The notes under the pieces are model-generated. The model searched no databases and was not told the origin of the DNA. It saw only the letters and a list, made by a program, of their open reading frames with translations. Positions 38,711-48,900 of a stretch of 64,000 bases of DNA are shown here, in pieces. Origin of the DNA: Paracoccus endophyticus (GTDB lineage: Bacteria > Pseudomonadota > Alphaproteobacteria > Rhodobacterales > Rhodobacteraceae); assembly GCF_003286075.1 (NCBI RefSeq), contig NZ_QLUV01000006.1:110135-174134 (forward strand). The letters run 5' to 3'. The first letter of the stretch is position 1, and every line of letters begins with the position of its first letter. The position numbers and the translations under genes are program-made.

Positions 38711-39660
38711 TGCGCCTGCTCGTCACACGCCGCATGACCGACCGGGCCGAGGCCGCGCTGCGCAACCGGTTCGACACGACGATCCGCGACGACACCACCC
38801 CCCTGACGAGCGACGAGGCCGCAGCGGCGCTGGCGGCCTATGATGCGATCATCCCGACGCTGGGCGACGGGTTCTCGGCGGCGGCGCTGGCCGGCGGGCC
38901 GCATCGCTGCCGGTTGCTTGCGAACTTTGGCGCGGGGTTCAACCACATCGACATCGCCGCCGCGCAAGCGGCCGGCGTCGCGGTGACGAACACGCCCGAC
39001 GTGGTGACGGACGCCACCGCCGACCTGGCCCTGACGCTGATCCTGATGACCGCCCGCCGCGCGGCCGAGGGCGAGCGCCTGGTCCGCGCCGGCCGCTGGA
39101 CCGGGTGGCATCCGACGCAGATGCTGGGGATGCACGTGACCGGCCGCACGGTCGGCGTGGTCGGCATGGGCCGCATCGGGCAGGCCATCGCGCAGCGGTG
39201 CCATTTCGGGTTCGGGATGCGGGTGCTGTTTCACAACCGCTCGCGCGTGGCGACGGCGTTTCCGGCCGAGCAGGTCCCGGACCTGCCAGCCCTGCTGGCC
39301 GCGGCCGACATCGTGGTTCTGGCCGTGCCCGGGGGCGCCGCGACGCGGCACCTGATCGGCGCGGCAGAACTTGCGGCGATGCAGCCCCACGCGATCCTTG
39401 TCAACGTCGCGCGCGGTGACGTGGTGGACGAGGCGGCGCTGATCGAGGCGCTGGCCGCCCGTCGCCTGTTCGGCGCGGGCCTTGACGTCTATGAGCGTGA
39501 GCCGGTCGTGCCCGCGGCCCTGGCCGCGCTGGACAACGCCGTCCTGCTGCCCCACCTGGGCACCGCGACCGATGACGTCCGCACCGACATGGCCCTGCGC
39601 GCCATGGCCAATGTCGTGGCGCTGGACGAGGGTCGCGCCCTGCCGGACCGGGTCGCCTGA
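38710..39660 (+). CDS. D-2-hydroxyacid dehydrogenase (glyoxylate/hydroxypyruvate reductase type)
   Basis: 316 residues of the D-isomer 2-hydroxyacid dehydrogenase family. The NAD(P) motif is VGVVGMGRIGQAIAQRC. The active-site arginine is in LVNVARGDVVDE and the histidine in VLLPHLGTATDDV. Closest in pattern to glyoxylate/hydroxypyruvate reductases; substrate is inferred. ATG at 38710 shares a base with the csaA stop. Confidence 0.9.
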   Translation: MRLLVTRRMTDRAEAALRNRFDTTIRDDTTPLTSDEAAAALAAYDAIIPTLGDGFSAAALAGGPHRCRLLANFGAGFNHIDIAAAQAAGVAVTNTPDVVTDATADLALTLILMTARRAAEGERLVRAGRWTGWHPTQMLGMHVTGRTVGVVGMGRIGQAIAQRCHFGFGMRVLFHNRSRVATAFPAEQVPDLPALLAAADIVVLAVPGGAATRHLIGAAELAAMQPHAILVNVARGDVVDEAALIEALAARRLFGAGLDVYEREPVVPAALAALDNAVLLPHLGTATDDVRTDMALRAMANVVALDEGRALPDRVA

Positions 39661-39672
39661 CCGGCACAAAGC

Positions 39673-39698
39673 GGAACCTCGCCCGCTTATGGGACGTT
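39673..39698 (+). promoter_or_regulatory. EcfG-type general stress promoter of csbD
   Basis: GGAAC (39673-39677) and CGTT (39695-39698) are separated by exactly 17 bases, matching the alphaproteobacterial sigma-EcfG consensus GGAAC-N16/17-CGTT. The CGTT lies 33 bases before the csbD ATG. Confidence 0.75.
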
Positions 39699-39731
39699 GA
39701 TTTCCCGTAACAACATCCACAGGAGGATGCT

Positions 39732-39932
39732 ATGAACTGGGACATCATCCAGGGGAAGTGGGATCAGCTCAAGGGCTCGGTCAAGCAGCAGTGGGGCGAT
39801 CTGACGGACGACGATCTGACCCAGATCCAGGGCGACCGTGACCGCATGGCGGGCAAGCTTCAGGAACGCTATGGCTGGGCCAAGACCGAGGTTGACGAGA
39901 AGATGAACGAGTTCTTCCGTCGCCACGTCTGA
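39732..39932 (+). CDS. CsbD family stress protein
   Basis: 66 residues, hydrophilic and helical: [29 protein letters not shown], then the family's [18 protein letters not shown]. CsbD proteins are small general-stress proteins of unknown mechanism. A perfect AGGAGG lies 5 bases before the ATG. It is a one-gene unit bounded by the EcfG-type promoter and a terminator. Confidence 0.95.
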   Translation: MNWDIIQGKWDQLKGSVKQQWGDLTDDDLTQIQGDRDRMAGKLQERYGWAKTEVDEKMNEFFRRHV

Positions 39933-39956
39933 CGCGGCAGGACCGCCGGAGACCGC

Positions 39957-39982
39957 AAGGGCGCCGTTCAGGCGCCCTTTTC
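39957..39982 (+). terminator. Rho-independent terminator after csbD
   Basis: AAGGGCGCC (39957-39965) and GGCGCCCTT (39971-39979) form a perfect 9-bp stem with a GTTCA loop; the 3' end of the stem runs into TTTT. It ends 15 bases before the convergent ABC ATPase stop. Confidence 0.8.
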
Positions 39983-39996
39983 CGTGGGCGCCCGCC

Positions 39997-40755
39997 TCAG
40001 GCGCGCCGCCAGGTCGAGGCCGCGATCAGCGCGCGGGAGTAATCCTCGCGCGGGGCGCCGGCGCGCAGGGTGGCGGCGTCCATGATCTCGACGATGCGGC
40101 CTGCCTGCATCACGGACAGCCGGTCGCACATATGCGCCACCACCGCCAGGTCATGACTGACCATCACATAGGTCAGCTGATGTTCCGCCCGCAGGTCCTT
40201 GAGCAGGTTCAGGATTTCCGCCTGCACGCTGACGTCCAGCGCGCTGGTCGGCTCGTCCAGCAGCAGCAGCCGGGGCTCGGCCGCCAGGGCGCGCGCGATG
40301 GCCACGCGCTGGCGCTGCCCGCCCGACAGCTGATGCGGAAAGCGAAAGCGGAAACCCCGGCCCAGCCCCACATCCTCAAGCAGGCGGGTGATGCGGCGGT
40401 CCACGTCGCCCAGGCCCTGCAGCGCCAGCGTTTCCGACAGCACCCGGTCCACGGAATGGCGGGGATGCAGGCTGGCGTAGGGGTCCTGGAACACCATCTG
40501 CACGGTCTTCAGGAACGCCCGGTCGCGGCCAATGCCCGCGACGGGCTTGCCCTCGACCGCGATGCGGCCCGACCAGCCGGGGATCAGCCCGACCACGGCC
40601 CGCAGGATCGTCGATTTCCCCGACCCGCTTTCGCCGACCAGCCCAAAGCTTTCGCCCGGCGCGACCGAGAAGGTTGCCCCCTTCACCGCCGTCACGCGGG
40701 CATGCGGGGGGCCGAACCAGACGTCCATGTCGCTGACCTGCAGCATGGGCGTCAT
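39997..40755 (-). CDS. ABC transporter ATPase, peptide/nickel type (second)
   Basis: 252 residues. Walker A GLVGESGSGKST, the signature LSGGQRQRVAIARAL, Walker B LLLLDEPTSALDVSVQAEIL and a switch His in VSHDLAVV make it an active DppF/OppF-type ATPase. It is slightly short at the C-terminus, where DppF proteins usually carry an extra Cys-containing oligopeptide domain. ATG at 40755 overlaps the stop of the first ATPase (ATGA). Last gene of the transporter operon. Confidence 0.92.
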   Translation of the reverse strand: MTPMLQVSDMDVWFGPPHARVTAVKGATFSVAPGESFGLVGESGSGKSTILRAVVGLIPGWSGRIAVEGKPVAGIGRDRAFLKTVQMVFQDPYASLHPRHSVDRVLSETLALQGLGDVDRRITRLLEDVGLGRGFRFRFPHQLSGGQRQRVAIARALAAEPRLLLLDEPTSALDVSVQAEILNLLKDLRAEHQLTYVMVSHDLAVVAHMCDRLSVMQAGRIVEIMDAATLRAGAPREDYSRALIAASTWRRA

Positions 40756-41639
40756 CGCAGGCCACCCGGCAGGGCATCGACCATCGATGCGTCGATCGCC
40801 TCGGTCCGCCAGTCGTCCTGCCGTTCCAGCACCGCCAGCCGGTCCACCGGCGCATCCAGCCGCGGCAGGCTGTCCAGCAGCCCGCGGGTATAGGGGTGGC
40901 GGGCGGCGTGCAGGTCGCGGGCGGGCAGTTCCTCGACCACGCGGCCGGCATACATGATCAGCACGCGGTCGCAGAACTGCGCCACCAGGTTCAGGTCGTG
41001 GCTGATGAAGATCAGCCCCATGCCGCGGTCGCGCACCAGGGCGTCCATGATGTTGAGGACCTCGGCCCGGACGGACACGTCCAGCGCGCTGGTCGGCTCG
41101 TCCGCGATCAGGATCTCGGGGTCGGGGGCCAGCATCATGGCGATCATGATCCGCTGGCCCATGCCGCCCGAGACCTCGTGCGGGTAAAGGCCGAAGACCC
41201 GTTCGGGATCGCGGATCTGCACGGCGGCCAGCATCTCCAGCGCGCGGGCCCGCGCGGCGGCGCGCCCGCCCCCCGCGTGCAGGCGATACGCCTCCATGAT
41301 CTGGGGGCCCACGCGCATGACGGGGTTCAGGCTGAACTTGGGGTCCTGCATGACCATGCTGATGCGCCCGCCGCGGATCGCCCGCATCCGCCGTTCCGGC
41401 AGGTTCAGGATCGGCTGGCCGTCCAGGTCCATGCGCGCGGCGGTGACGCGGCCCGGCGGGCGGACCAGGCCCAGGATCGCGCGGCCGGTCATCGACTTGC
41501 CCGACCCGCTTTCGCCCACGACCCCCAGCCGTTCGCGGCCGAGATCGAAGCTGACGCCCCGCACGGCCTGGAATTCCCCCTGACGGGTCGGGAAGGTCAC
41601 GCACAGGTCGCGGATGGACAGCAGCGGCGCGCCGGTCAT
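40752..41639 (-). CDS. ABC transporter ATPase, peptide/nickel type (first)
   Basis: 295 residues, DppD/OppD type: Walker A GVVGESGSGKSMTGRAIL, the signature EVSGGMGQRIMIAMML (Met-containing variant typical of DppD), Walker B ILIADEPTSALDVSVRAEVLN, and the C-terminal HPYTRGLLDSLPRLD. ATG at 41639 overlaps the permease stop. Confidence 0.93.
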   Translation of the reverse strand: MTGAPLLSIRDLCVTFPTRQGEFQAVRGVSFDLGRERLGVVGESGSGKSMTGRAILGLVRPPGRVTAARMDLDGQPILNLPERRMRAIRGGRISMVMQDPKFSLNPVMRVGPQIMEAYRLHAGGGRAAARARALEMLAAVQIRDPERVFGLYPHEVSGGMGQRIMIAMMLAPDPEILIADEPTSALDVSVRAEVLNIMDALVRDRGMGLIFISHDLNLVAQFCDRVLIMYAGRVVEELPARDLHAARHPYTRGLLDSLPRLDAPVDRLAVLERQDDWRTEAIDASMVDALPGGLR

Positions 41640-42559
41640 TCCTTGGCCCCCTTGGGGTCCAGAACGTCGCGCAGCCCGTCGCCCAGCAGGTTGAAGGCCA
41701 GGCTGACGATGAAGATCGCAAGGCCGGGCATCGCCGCGACCCACCAGTGGTCCAGGATATAGGTCCGCCCGTCAGAGATCATCGCCCCCCATTCCGCCAG
41801 AGGCGGCTGCGCTCCAAGGCCCAGGAACCCCAGGCCTGCGGCCGACAGGATGATCCCCGCCATGTCCAGCGCCACCCGCACGATCAGCGAGCTGACGCAC
41901 ATCGGCCAGACATGCCCGACCAGCAGCCGGGCCGGGCCCGCGCCCTGCAGGCGCGCGGCCGCGATATAGTCGGCGTGGCGCACCGCCAGCGTTTCCGCCC
42001 GCGACAGCCGCGCATAGGGCGGCCAGCCGGTGATCGCCAGCGCAAGGACGGCGTTGAAGATCCCCGGCCCCAGCGCCGCCACCAGCGCCAGCGCAAGGAT
42101 CAGCTTGGGGAAGGCCAGGAAGATGTCGGTGATCCGCATCAGCACCTGGTCCACCCAGCCGCCCGCAAAGCCCGCCACCGTCCCGATGAGCAGCCCCAGG
42201 ATGGGCGAGATCAGCGCGACGGTGCCGACGATGAACAGCGTCACCCGGCTGCCCCAGATGATGCGGGACAGGATGTCGCGCCCCAGCGCGTCGGTCCCCA
42301 GCCAGTGCGCGCCCGACGGCGGCATCAGCCGGTCGCCCAGGTTCTGCGCGACGGGATCATAGGGCGACAGCCAGGGCGCAAAGATCGCCATCAGCACCAG
42401 CCCGATCAGGATGACCAGCCCCACCATCGCCAGCGTGTTGGCGCGGAAGGTCAGCCAGCCCTGATACAGCGCCCCCAGCCGCGCCTGGCGGCGGGTGGAC
42501 GGGGCATCCGACAGCAGCCAGTCGCGGGTGGACGCGGGACGGGTGGACAGATCGGTCAT
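41636..42559 (-). CDS. ABC transporter permease, DppC type
   Basis: 307 residues with about six membrane segments. Family features are an N-terminal OppC-like segment, the HWLGTDALGRDILSRIIWGSRVTL motif, and the EAA loop for the ATPases (ETLAVRHADYIAAARLQGAGPARLL). ATG at 42559 overlaps the upstream permease stop (ATGA). Confidence 0.93.
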   Translation of the reverse strand: MTDLSTRPASTRDWLLSDAPSTRRQARLGALYQGWLTFRANTLAMVGLVILIGLVLMAIFAPWLSPYDPVAQNLGDRLMPPSGAHWLGTDALGRDILSRIIWGSRVTLFIVGTVALISPILGLLIGTVAGFAGGWVDQVLMRITDIFLAFPKLILALALVAALGPGIFNAVLALAITGWPPYARLSRAETLAVRHADYIAAARLQGAGPARLLVGHVWPMCVSSLIVRVALDMAGIILSAAGLGFLGLGAQPPLAEWGAMISDGRTYILDHWWVAAMPGLAIFIVSLAFNLLGDGLRDVLDPKGAKE

Positions 42560-43671
42560 GCCGCCCTCGGGTCCAGGAAACGATACAGCAGGTCGGACAG
42601 CACGTTCAGCCCGATGAAGCAGACACCGACGACGATCGTGCCCCCCAGCACGGCGTTCATGTCGCCCGCCAGCAGGGTCTTGGTGATATAGCTGCCGATG
42701 CCCGGCCAGCTGAAGATGATCTCGGTCAGCACCGACCCTTCCAGCAGCGAGCCGAAGGACAGCGCGATCACCGTGACCAGCGGCACGGCGATGTTGCGGA
42801 AGGCATGGCCCCAGACGACGCGTCCTTCCGACAGGCCCTTGACCCGCGCCGTCGTGATGTATTCGGCGGACAACTGTTCCAGCATGAAGCTGCGGGTCAT
42901 GCGGCTGATGTAGGCCAGGCTGAAATAGCCCAGCAGCGATGCGGGCAGGATGATGTGGCCGAAGGCATCGCGGAACGCGCCCCAGTCGCCCGCCAGCGCG
43001 CTGTCGATCAGCAGCAGCCGCGTCACCTCGGGGACCATGCCGTCATAGAGGATGTCCTGCCGCCCCGGTCCGCCGACCCAGCCCAGGATGCCATAGAAGA
43101 CCAGCAGCCCCATCAGCCCCAGCCAGAAGATCGGCATCGAATAGCCGACCAGCGCCGCGACGCGGGCGATCTGGTCCACCCAGCCCCCGCGGCGCGCGGC
43201 GGCGACCACCCCCAGCGGCACGCCGGCCAGCACGCCGATCAGCGTGCCCATGGCCGCAAGCTCCAGCGTGGCCGGAAAGACGCGCCGCAGATCCTCGGCC
43301 ACGGGATGCCCAGTCGAGATCGAGCGGCCGAAGTCGCCGCGCAGCACGTCGCCGATATAGGTCAGGAACTGCACGGCCAGGGGCTGGTCCAGCCCCATGG
43401 CCTGACGGGCGGCCTCGTACTGCTCGGGCGTGGCGCGTTCGCCCACCACCTTCAGCACCGGGTCGATCGGCATGACCCGGCCGATGATGAAGGTGACGAG
43501 CAGCAGCCCCAGCAGCGTCAGCGCCAGCGACAGAAGGATGCCGCCCAGCGCCCGCGCCCGCCGGCCCGTGGCGGCCAGCCGCCCCGAACCGGGGGCGGGC
43601 GGCAGCGCCGGGACGGGCGCCGCACCCGCAGGGGGCAGCGCCTGCCCCCCGGTTGGCGCGGTCCGGGTCAC
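42556..43671 (-). CDS. ABC transporter permease, DppB type
   Basis: 371 residues with six main membrane segments plus a ~30-residue Pro/Ala-rich cytoplasmic extension at the N-terminus. The DppB pattern is present: LLVTFIIGRVMPIDP, QAMGLDQPLAVQFLTYIGDVLRGDFGRS, and the EAA loop YITTARVKGLSEGRVVWGHAFRNI. The start is GTG at 43671, 4 bases after the binding-protein stop. The long extension makes the exact start less certain. Confidence 0.9.
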   Translation of the reverse strand: MTRTAPTGGQALPPAGAAPVPALPPAPGSGRLAATGRRARALGGILLSLALTLLGLLLVTFIIGRVMPIDPVLKVVGERATPEQYEAARQAMGLDQPLAVQFLTYIGDVLRGDFGRSISTGHPVAEDLRRVFPATLELAAMGTLIGVLAGVPLGVVAAARRGGWVDQIARVAALVGYSMPIFWLGLMGLLVFYGILGWVGGPGRQDILYDGMVPEVTRLLLIDSALAGDWGAFRDAFGHIILPASLLGYFSLAYISRMTRSFMLEQLSAEYITTARVKGLSEGRVVWGHAFRNIAVPLVTVIALSFGSLLEGSVLTEIIFSWPGIGSYITKTLLAGDMNAVLGGTIVVGVCFIGLNVLSDLLYRFLDPRAA

Positions 43672-43675
43672 CGGC

Positions 43676-45268
43676 TCACTCGCCCTTACTGACCTGGTGG
43701 TACATGACCGAGGTCACGGCGCCCCCGGCCGACCAGTCCTTGACGGTGTCGCGCATGGCCGCCTGCTCGACGCGCTGGAACAGCGGCAGGATCGGGGCGT
43801 TGGCGCGGTATTCCGCCTGGATGTCCAGGTACATCTGCTTGCGCTTGTCGCTGTCGCCTTCCAGCGTCGCGGCCTTGACCGCCTCCTGCATGGCGGCGGG
43901 CACGGCATAGCTGTTGCGCCAGGCCAGCGTGCTGCCCTTGCCCTCGTTGTCGGGGTTCCAGGCGAACGTGCCGGCGTTGGTCTGCGGATCGGCGTAATCC
44001 GGCCCCCATTCGCCCAGGAAGATCGGCACCTCGCGGGCGCGATAGGCGTCAAGCACCTGCGCGCCGGTCATCTGCTCGATGTTCAGCGTCAGCCCGGCCT
44101 GCGCCATCGACGCCTGCAGGGTCTGGGCCACGTCCAGGTATTCGCGCAGGTCGCGCACCTTGGTCGTGATCGTGCCGCCGGTGATCCCGGCGTCGGTCAG
44201 GATCTTCTTGGCCGCCTCGATGTCATAGGTCCACGGGTTCTCGTCCGAGGCCCCCAGATACCCCTCGGGGATGAAGTTCTGGTGAATCCGCCACTGGCCC
44301 TTCAGGAAGCTGTTGGCCATCCCCTCGAAGTCGATCAGGTGGCGCATCGCCTGCTGCACCGGCGCCTGCGACAGCAGCGGGTCGCGCTGGCTCATCCCCA
44401 TGTACAGGATGCGGCCGCGGGGTTCGTCCTTGATGACGATCCCTTCCTTGCCGGTCACGCCCTCGATGTCGCTGGGGGTCAGGTTGCGCGCCACGTCGAT
44501 GTCGCCGGCCTCAAGCTGCAGGCGCTGCGCGCTGGATTCCTGCACGTTCTTGACGATCACGCGCTTCATCTTGGGGGCGCCGCCGAAATAGTTCTCGAAC
44601 GCGGTCAGCTGCACCACCTCGTTCGGCCGCCAGGCGGCCAGCGCATAGGGCCCCGACCCCGCCGAGTTCGTGGTCAGCCAGGCGTTGCCCAGATCGTCCC
44701 CCTCGACGTGCTGAAGCACGGTTTCCTTGTCGATCACGCTGGCCACGCTGGCCGACAGGCAGTTCAGCACGAAGGACTGGGCATAGGGCTGGTCCATAGT
44801 GATGGACACGGTGTTGCCGTCTGCCTTGACCATCTGGTCGACGTTCTCGGGCGTCAGGCCGAACTGGGTCAGGATGAAGGCGGGCGACTTGTCCAGCTTG
44901 ACCGCGCGCTGCAGCGACCAGGCGGCGTCCTCGGCCCGGACGGGGTTGCCGGACTGGAAGGTCACGCCTTCGCGCAGGGTCAGCGTGATGGTCTTGCCGT
45001 CCTCGCTCACCTCCCACTTCTCGGCCAAGCTGGGCTGGAACCCGGCTTCCAGGTTCAGGGGGTCGAAATCGACCAGGCGGCTGTAGAGGTTCTGGGTGAC
45101 ATCGTTGCCCGAGAACTCGAAGCTTTGCGCCGGGTCCAGGCTGATGATGTCGTCGATCGTGTGGGCGACCACCAGCACGTCGGCGGGCGTCTCGGCCCAG
45201 GCCGCGGACAGGGGCGCCACGGCGATGGCGCTCGCCAGCAGGATCGCGCGCGGGGAAAAGCGGGTCAT
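43676..45268 (-). CDS. ABC transporter substrate-binding protein, family 5 (peptide type)
   Basis: 530 residues. A Sec signal peptide (ILLASAIAVAPLSAAWA) precedes a family 5 binding protein, with SLDPAQSFEFSGNDVTQNLYSRLVDFD, LREGVTFQSGNPVRAEDAAWSLQR and PDYADPQTNAGTFAW. Likely ligands are di/oligopeptides or a similar solute; specificity is not readable. ATG at 45268 follows GGGAGA. First gene of a five-gene operon. putR lies 109 bases upstream on the same strand and might be co-transcribed. Confidence 0.93.
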   Translation of the reverse strand: MTRFSPRAILLASAIAVAPLSAAWAETPADVLVVAHTIDDIISLDPAQSFEFSGNDVTQNLYSRLVDFDPLNLEAGFQPSLAEKWEVSEDGKTITLTLREGVTFQSGNPVRAEDAAWSLQRAVKLDKSPAFILTQFGLTPENVDQMVKADGNTVSITMDQPYAQSFVLNCLSASVASVIDKETVLQHVEGDDLGNAWLTTNSAGSGPYALAAWRPNEVVQLTAFENYFGGAPKMKRVIVKNVQESSAQRLQLEAGDIDVARNLTPSDIEGVTGKEGIVIKDEPRGRILYMGMSQRDPLLSQAPVQQAMRHLIDFEGMANSFLKGQWRIHQNFIPEGYLGASDENPWTYDIEAAKKILTDAGITGGTITTKVRDLREYLDVAQTLQASMAQAGLTLNIEQMTGAQVLDAYRAREVPIFLGEWGPDYADPQTNAGTFAWNPDNEGKGSTLAWRNSYAVPAAMQEAVKAATLEGDSDKRKQMYLDIQAEYRANAPILPLFQRVEQAAMRDTVKDWSAGGAVTSVMYHQVSKGE

Positions 45269-45377
45269 GTCAGTCTCCCAGTTGGTATCCCCGTCGTTCA
45301 GCGGGGTTGATCGCGTTTTTGTGCGCTGTTCCGCACCCTGGGGCAAGAACTTGCGTGACGGCCCGGCGATCTGCCGG

Positions 45378-45881
45378 TTATCCGGGCAGAGTGACCGAGG
45401 CTGAGTCCTTCACCGCCTCCATTGCGACATAGGTCGAGGTGGCGGCGACATGCGGCAGCGTGCTGATGCGGTCCGCCATGACGCGGCGATAGGCGGTGAT
45501 GTCGGTCGTGCGGACCTTCAGCAGGTAATCGAACCCGCCCGCGATCATGTGGCACTCCTCGATCTCGGGCACGGCCATCACGGCCCGGTTGAAGGCGCGC
45601 AGCGCCGGTTCGCGCGTGTCCGAAAGCTTCAGCTCGACAAAGGCGACATGCGCGGCGTTCAGGCGCACCGGGTCCAGCACGGCGCGATAGCCGCGGATCA
45701 CGCCCGCCCGTTCCAGCCGTCGCATCCGCGCCTGCACGGGGGTCTTGGACAGCCCCACGCGCGACGCCAGATCGGTCACGCTGATGCGGCCGTCGGCGGC
45801 CAGCGCGGCAAGAATGGCGCGGTCGATCCGGTCCAGGGCGAACGGCTCGCATGTGCCGCGATCTTCGGTCGAAATATCCAT
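45378..45881 (-). CDS. putR: Proline-responsive Lrp-type regulator PutR
   Basis: 167 residues of the Lrp/AsnC family: winged helix-turn-helix DRIDRAILAALAADGRISVTDLASRVGLSKTPVQARMRRLE and a RAM domain (EECHMIAGGFDYLLKVRTTDITAYRRVM). It is divergent from putA with 72 bases between starts, the arrangement of PutR, which activates putA in response to proline. ATG at 45881. The frame remains open for over 5 kb upstream, antisense to putA and beyond, which is a GC artefact. Confidence 0.9.
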   Translation of the reverse strand: MDISTEDRGTCEPFALDRIDRAILAALAADGRISVTDLASRVGLSKTPVQARMRRLERAGVIRGYRAVLDPVRLNAAHVAFVELKLSDTREPALRAFNRAVMAVPEIEECHMIAGGFDYLLKVRTTDITAYRRVMADRISTLPHVAATSTYVAMEAVKDSASVTLPG

Positions 45882-45953
45882 CCGATGCCCTGCCTTTGGC
45901 CGAAACGCCTGCCTTCCTGCCCTTATCATGGGCCATCCGACAGGGACATCGCC

Positions 45954-48900
45954 ATGACCTATACCGTCGCTCTTTCCGCCATCGACGCCGCCACGCTGAC
46001 GCCCGAGTCGCCGCTGCTGCGCGACCTCATCGCCCAGGCCGCGCTGTCGCCCGCCGACCGCGCGCGGATCGCCGCCTCGGGCGCAAGCCTGGTGGCCCGC
46101 ATCCGCGCCGACCTGCACCCCGGCATGATGGAGGTGTTCCTGGCGGAATACGGCCTGTCCACCGATGAGGGGCTGGCCCTGATGACGCTGGCCGAGGCGC
46201 TGCTGCGCGTGCCCGACGCCGAGACATCGGACGCGCTGATCGCGGACAAGATCGCGCCGGCCGACTGGGCCAGCCACAAGGGCCGGTCGCGGTCGCGGGT
46301 GGTCAACCTGTCCACCCGCGGGCTGATGCTGACGGGGGGCGTGCTGGACCGCCGCCATGCCGGGCTGATCCGCGGCGCGGTGCGCCGGCTGGGCCAGCCT
46401 GTGATCCGCGCGGCCGTCACCCGCGCCATGCGCGAGATGGGCCGCCAGTTCGTGCTGGGCCAGACCATCGAGGCCGCGATGCACCGCGCGCGCGAGACGC
46501 CCACCGCCACCTACAGCTACGACATGCTGGGCGAGGCCGCGCTGACGCAGGCCGATGCCGCCCGCTATGCCGCGGCCTACGGACGCGCCATCGCCGCCAT
46601 CGCGCGCGACTGCCAGCCGGGCGCGGTGCGCGACAACCCTGGCATCTCGGTCAAGCTGTCGGCCCTGCACCCGCGGTACGAGACGGCGCAGGCGGGCCGC
46701 GTCATGGCCGAGCTTGTGCCGGTGCTGGGCGATCTGGCCCGCGCGGCGGCGGCGGCCGACATGCCGCTGACCATCGACGCCGAGGAATCGTTCCGCCTGA
46801 CCCTGTCGCTGGAGGTGATCGAGGCGGTGCTGGCCGATCCCCGGCTGAAGGGCTGGGACGGGTTCGGCATCGTCGTGCAGGCCTATGGCCGCCGTGCAGG
46901 GCCGGTCATCGACTGGCTGCACGATCTGGCCGCGCGGACGGACCGCAGGCTGATGGTGCGGCTGGTCAAGGGCGCCTACTGGGACGCCGAGATCAAGCGC
47001 GCGCAGGTGCTGGGCCTGCCCGATTTTCCGGTGTTCACCCGCAAGATCTCCACCGACGCCAGCTATGTCGGGCTGGCCCGCAAGCTGCTGGGGATGACCG
47101 ACCGCCTCTATCCGCAGTTCGCCACGCACAACGCCCACACCGTCGCCGCCGTGCTGGACATGGCGGCGGGACAACCGTTCGAGTTCCAGCGCCTGCACGG
47201 CATGGGCGAAAACCTGCACCGCATCGTGCAGGCCGACCATGGCACCCGTCTGCGCATCTATGCGCCGGTCGGCGCGCATCGCGAACTGCTGGCCTATCTG
47301 GTGCGGCGGCTGCTGGAAAACGGGGCGAACTCGTCGTTCGTCAACCAGATCGTGGACGAGGCGATCCCCCCCGCGACGGTCGCCGCCTGCCCCCTGACGG
47401 CGGTGGAGGCGCTGGGTCAGATCGAGAACCCGGCGCTGGCGCGCGGACCCGCGCTGTTTGCGCCCGTGCGCGAGAACTCGGCCGGCGTCGATCTGGCCGA
47501 CCGGCCGACGCTGGCCGCGCTGACCGCTGCGAGGGCCCGCCACATGACGGACCGGCCCGCGGCCGCCCCGATCCTTGCGGCGGTCGTGCCCGACGGCCCT
47601 GCCCGCCCGGTTCCGAACCCCGCCACCGGCGAGACGGTGGGCACCGTGGCCGATGCGACGCCTGCCCATGTGGCCGCCGCCATCGACGCGGCGCGGCCCT
47701 GGACCGCGCCGGTGGCACAGCGCGCCGAGACCCTGCGCCGCGCGGCCGATCTGTATGAACAGAACGCGCCCGAGATCATGGCCCTGCTGACGCGCGAGGC
47801 GGGCAAGACCTGGGCCGACGCCGTCAGCGAGCTGCGCGAGGCGGTGGACTTCCTGCGCCATTACGCGGCCGAGGCGGCAGCCCTGCGCCACCCGGCGCGG
47901 GGCATCTTCGCGGCGATCAGCCCGTGGAACTTTCCGCTGGCGATCTTCACCGGCCAGGTCGCGGCCGCGCTGGCCGCGGGCAACGCGGTGCTGGCCAAGC
48001 CCGCCGAGCAGACACCCCTGATCGCGCATCTCGCCACCCGCCTGATGCTGCGGGCAGGCATCCCCGCGGCCGCACTGCAACTGCTGCCGGGGGACGGGGC
48101 CACGGTCGGAGCGGCGCTGACCGCCGATGCGCGCGTGGCGGGCGTCGTCTTCACCGGCGGCACCGACACGGCGCAGGCGATCCGGCGCAGCATGGCAGAC
48201 CATCTGGACCCGACCGCGCCGCTGATCGCGGAAACCGGCGGGCTGAACGCCATGGTCGTTGATTCGACCGCCCTGCCCGAACAGGCGGTGCGCGACATCG
48301 TCGCCAGCGGATTCCAGTCGGCGGGCCAGCGCTGTTCCGCGCTGCGCTGCCTGTACCTGCAGGACGACATCGCAGGTCCCGTGCTGGACATGCTGGCGGG
48401 CGCGATGCGCGAGCTGTCGCTGGGCAATCCCGCCGCCATCGAAACCGACGTGGGCCCGGTCATCGACGCCGATGCAGTGGCGGCCATCCGCGCCCACATC
48501 GATGCCGCGCGCGCCGAGGGACGGGTCATCCTTGAGCGGCCCTCGCCCGATCCGGCGCGGTTCGTCGCGCCCACGCTGATCCGCGTCGCATCGATCCGCG
48601 ACATGGGGGCCGAGATCTTCGGCCCCGTGGTCCACGTGGCGACGTTCCCGGCGGACGGGCTGGACCGCGTGATCGCGGATGTGAATGCGACCGGATATGG
48701 CCTGACCTTCGGCCTGCACAGCCGGATCGAATCGCGCGCCGAGCGCGTCGCGGACACGGTCCACGCGGGCAACATCTATGTGAACCGCAACCAGATCGGC
48801 GCCGTGGTCGGCAGCCAGCCCTTTGGGGGCGAGGGGCTGTCCGGCACCGGGCCCAAGGCAGGCGGCCCGCTGTATCTGCACCGCTTTACCGCGGCACCCG

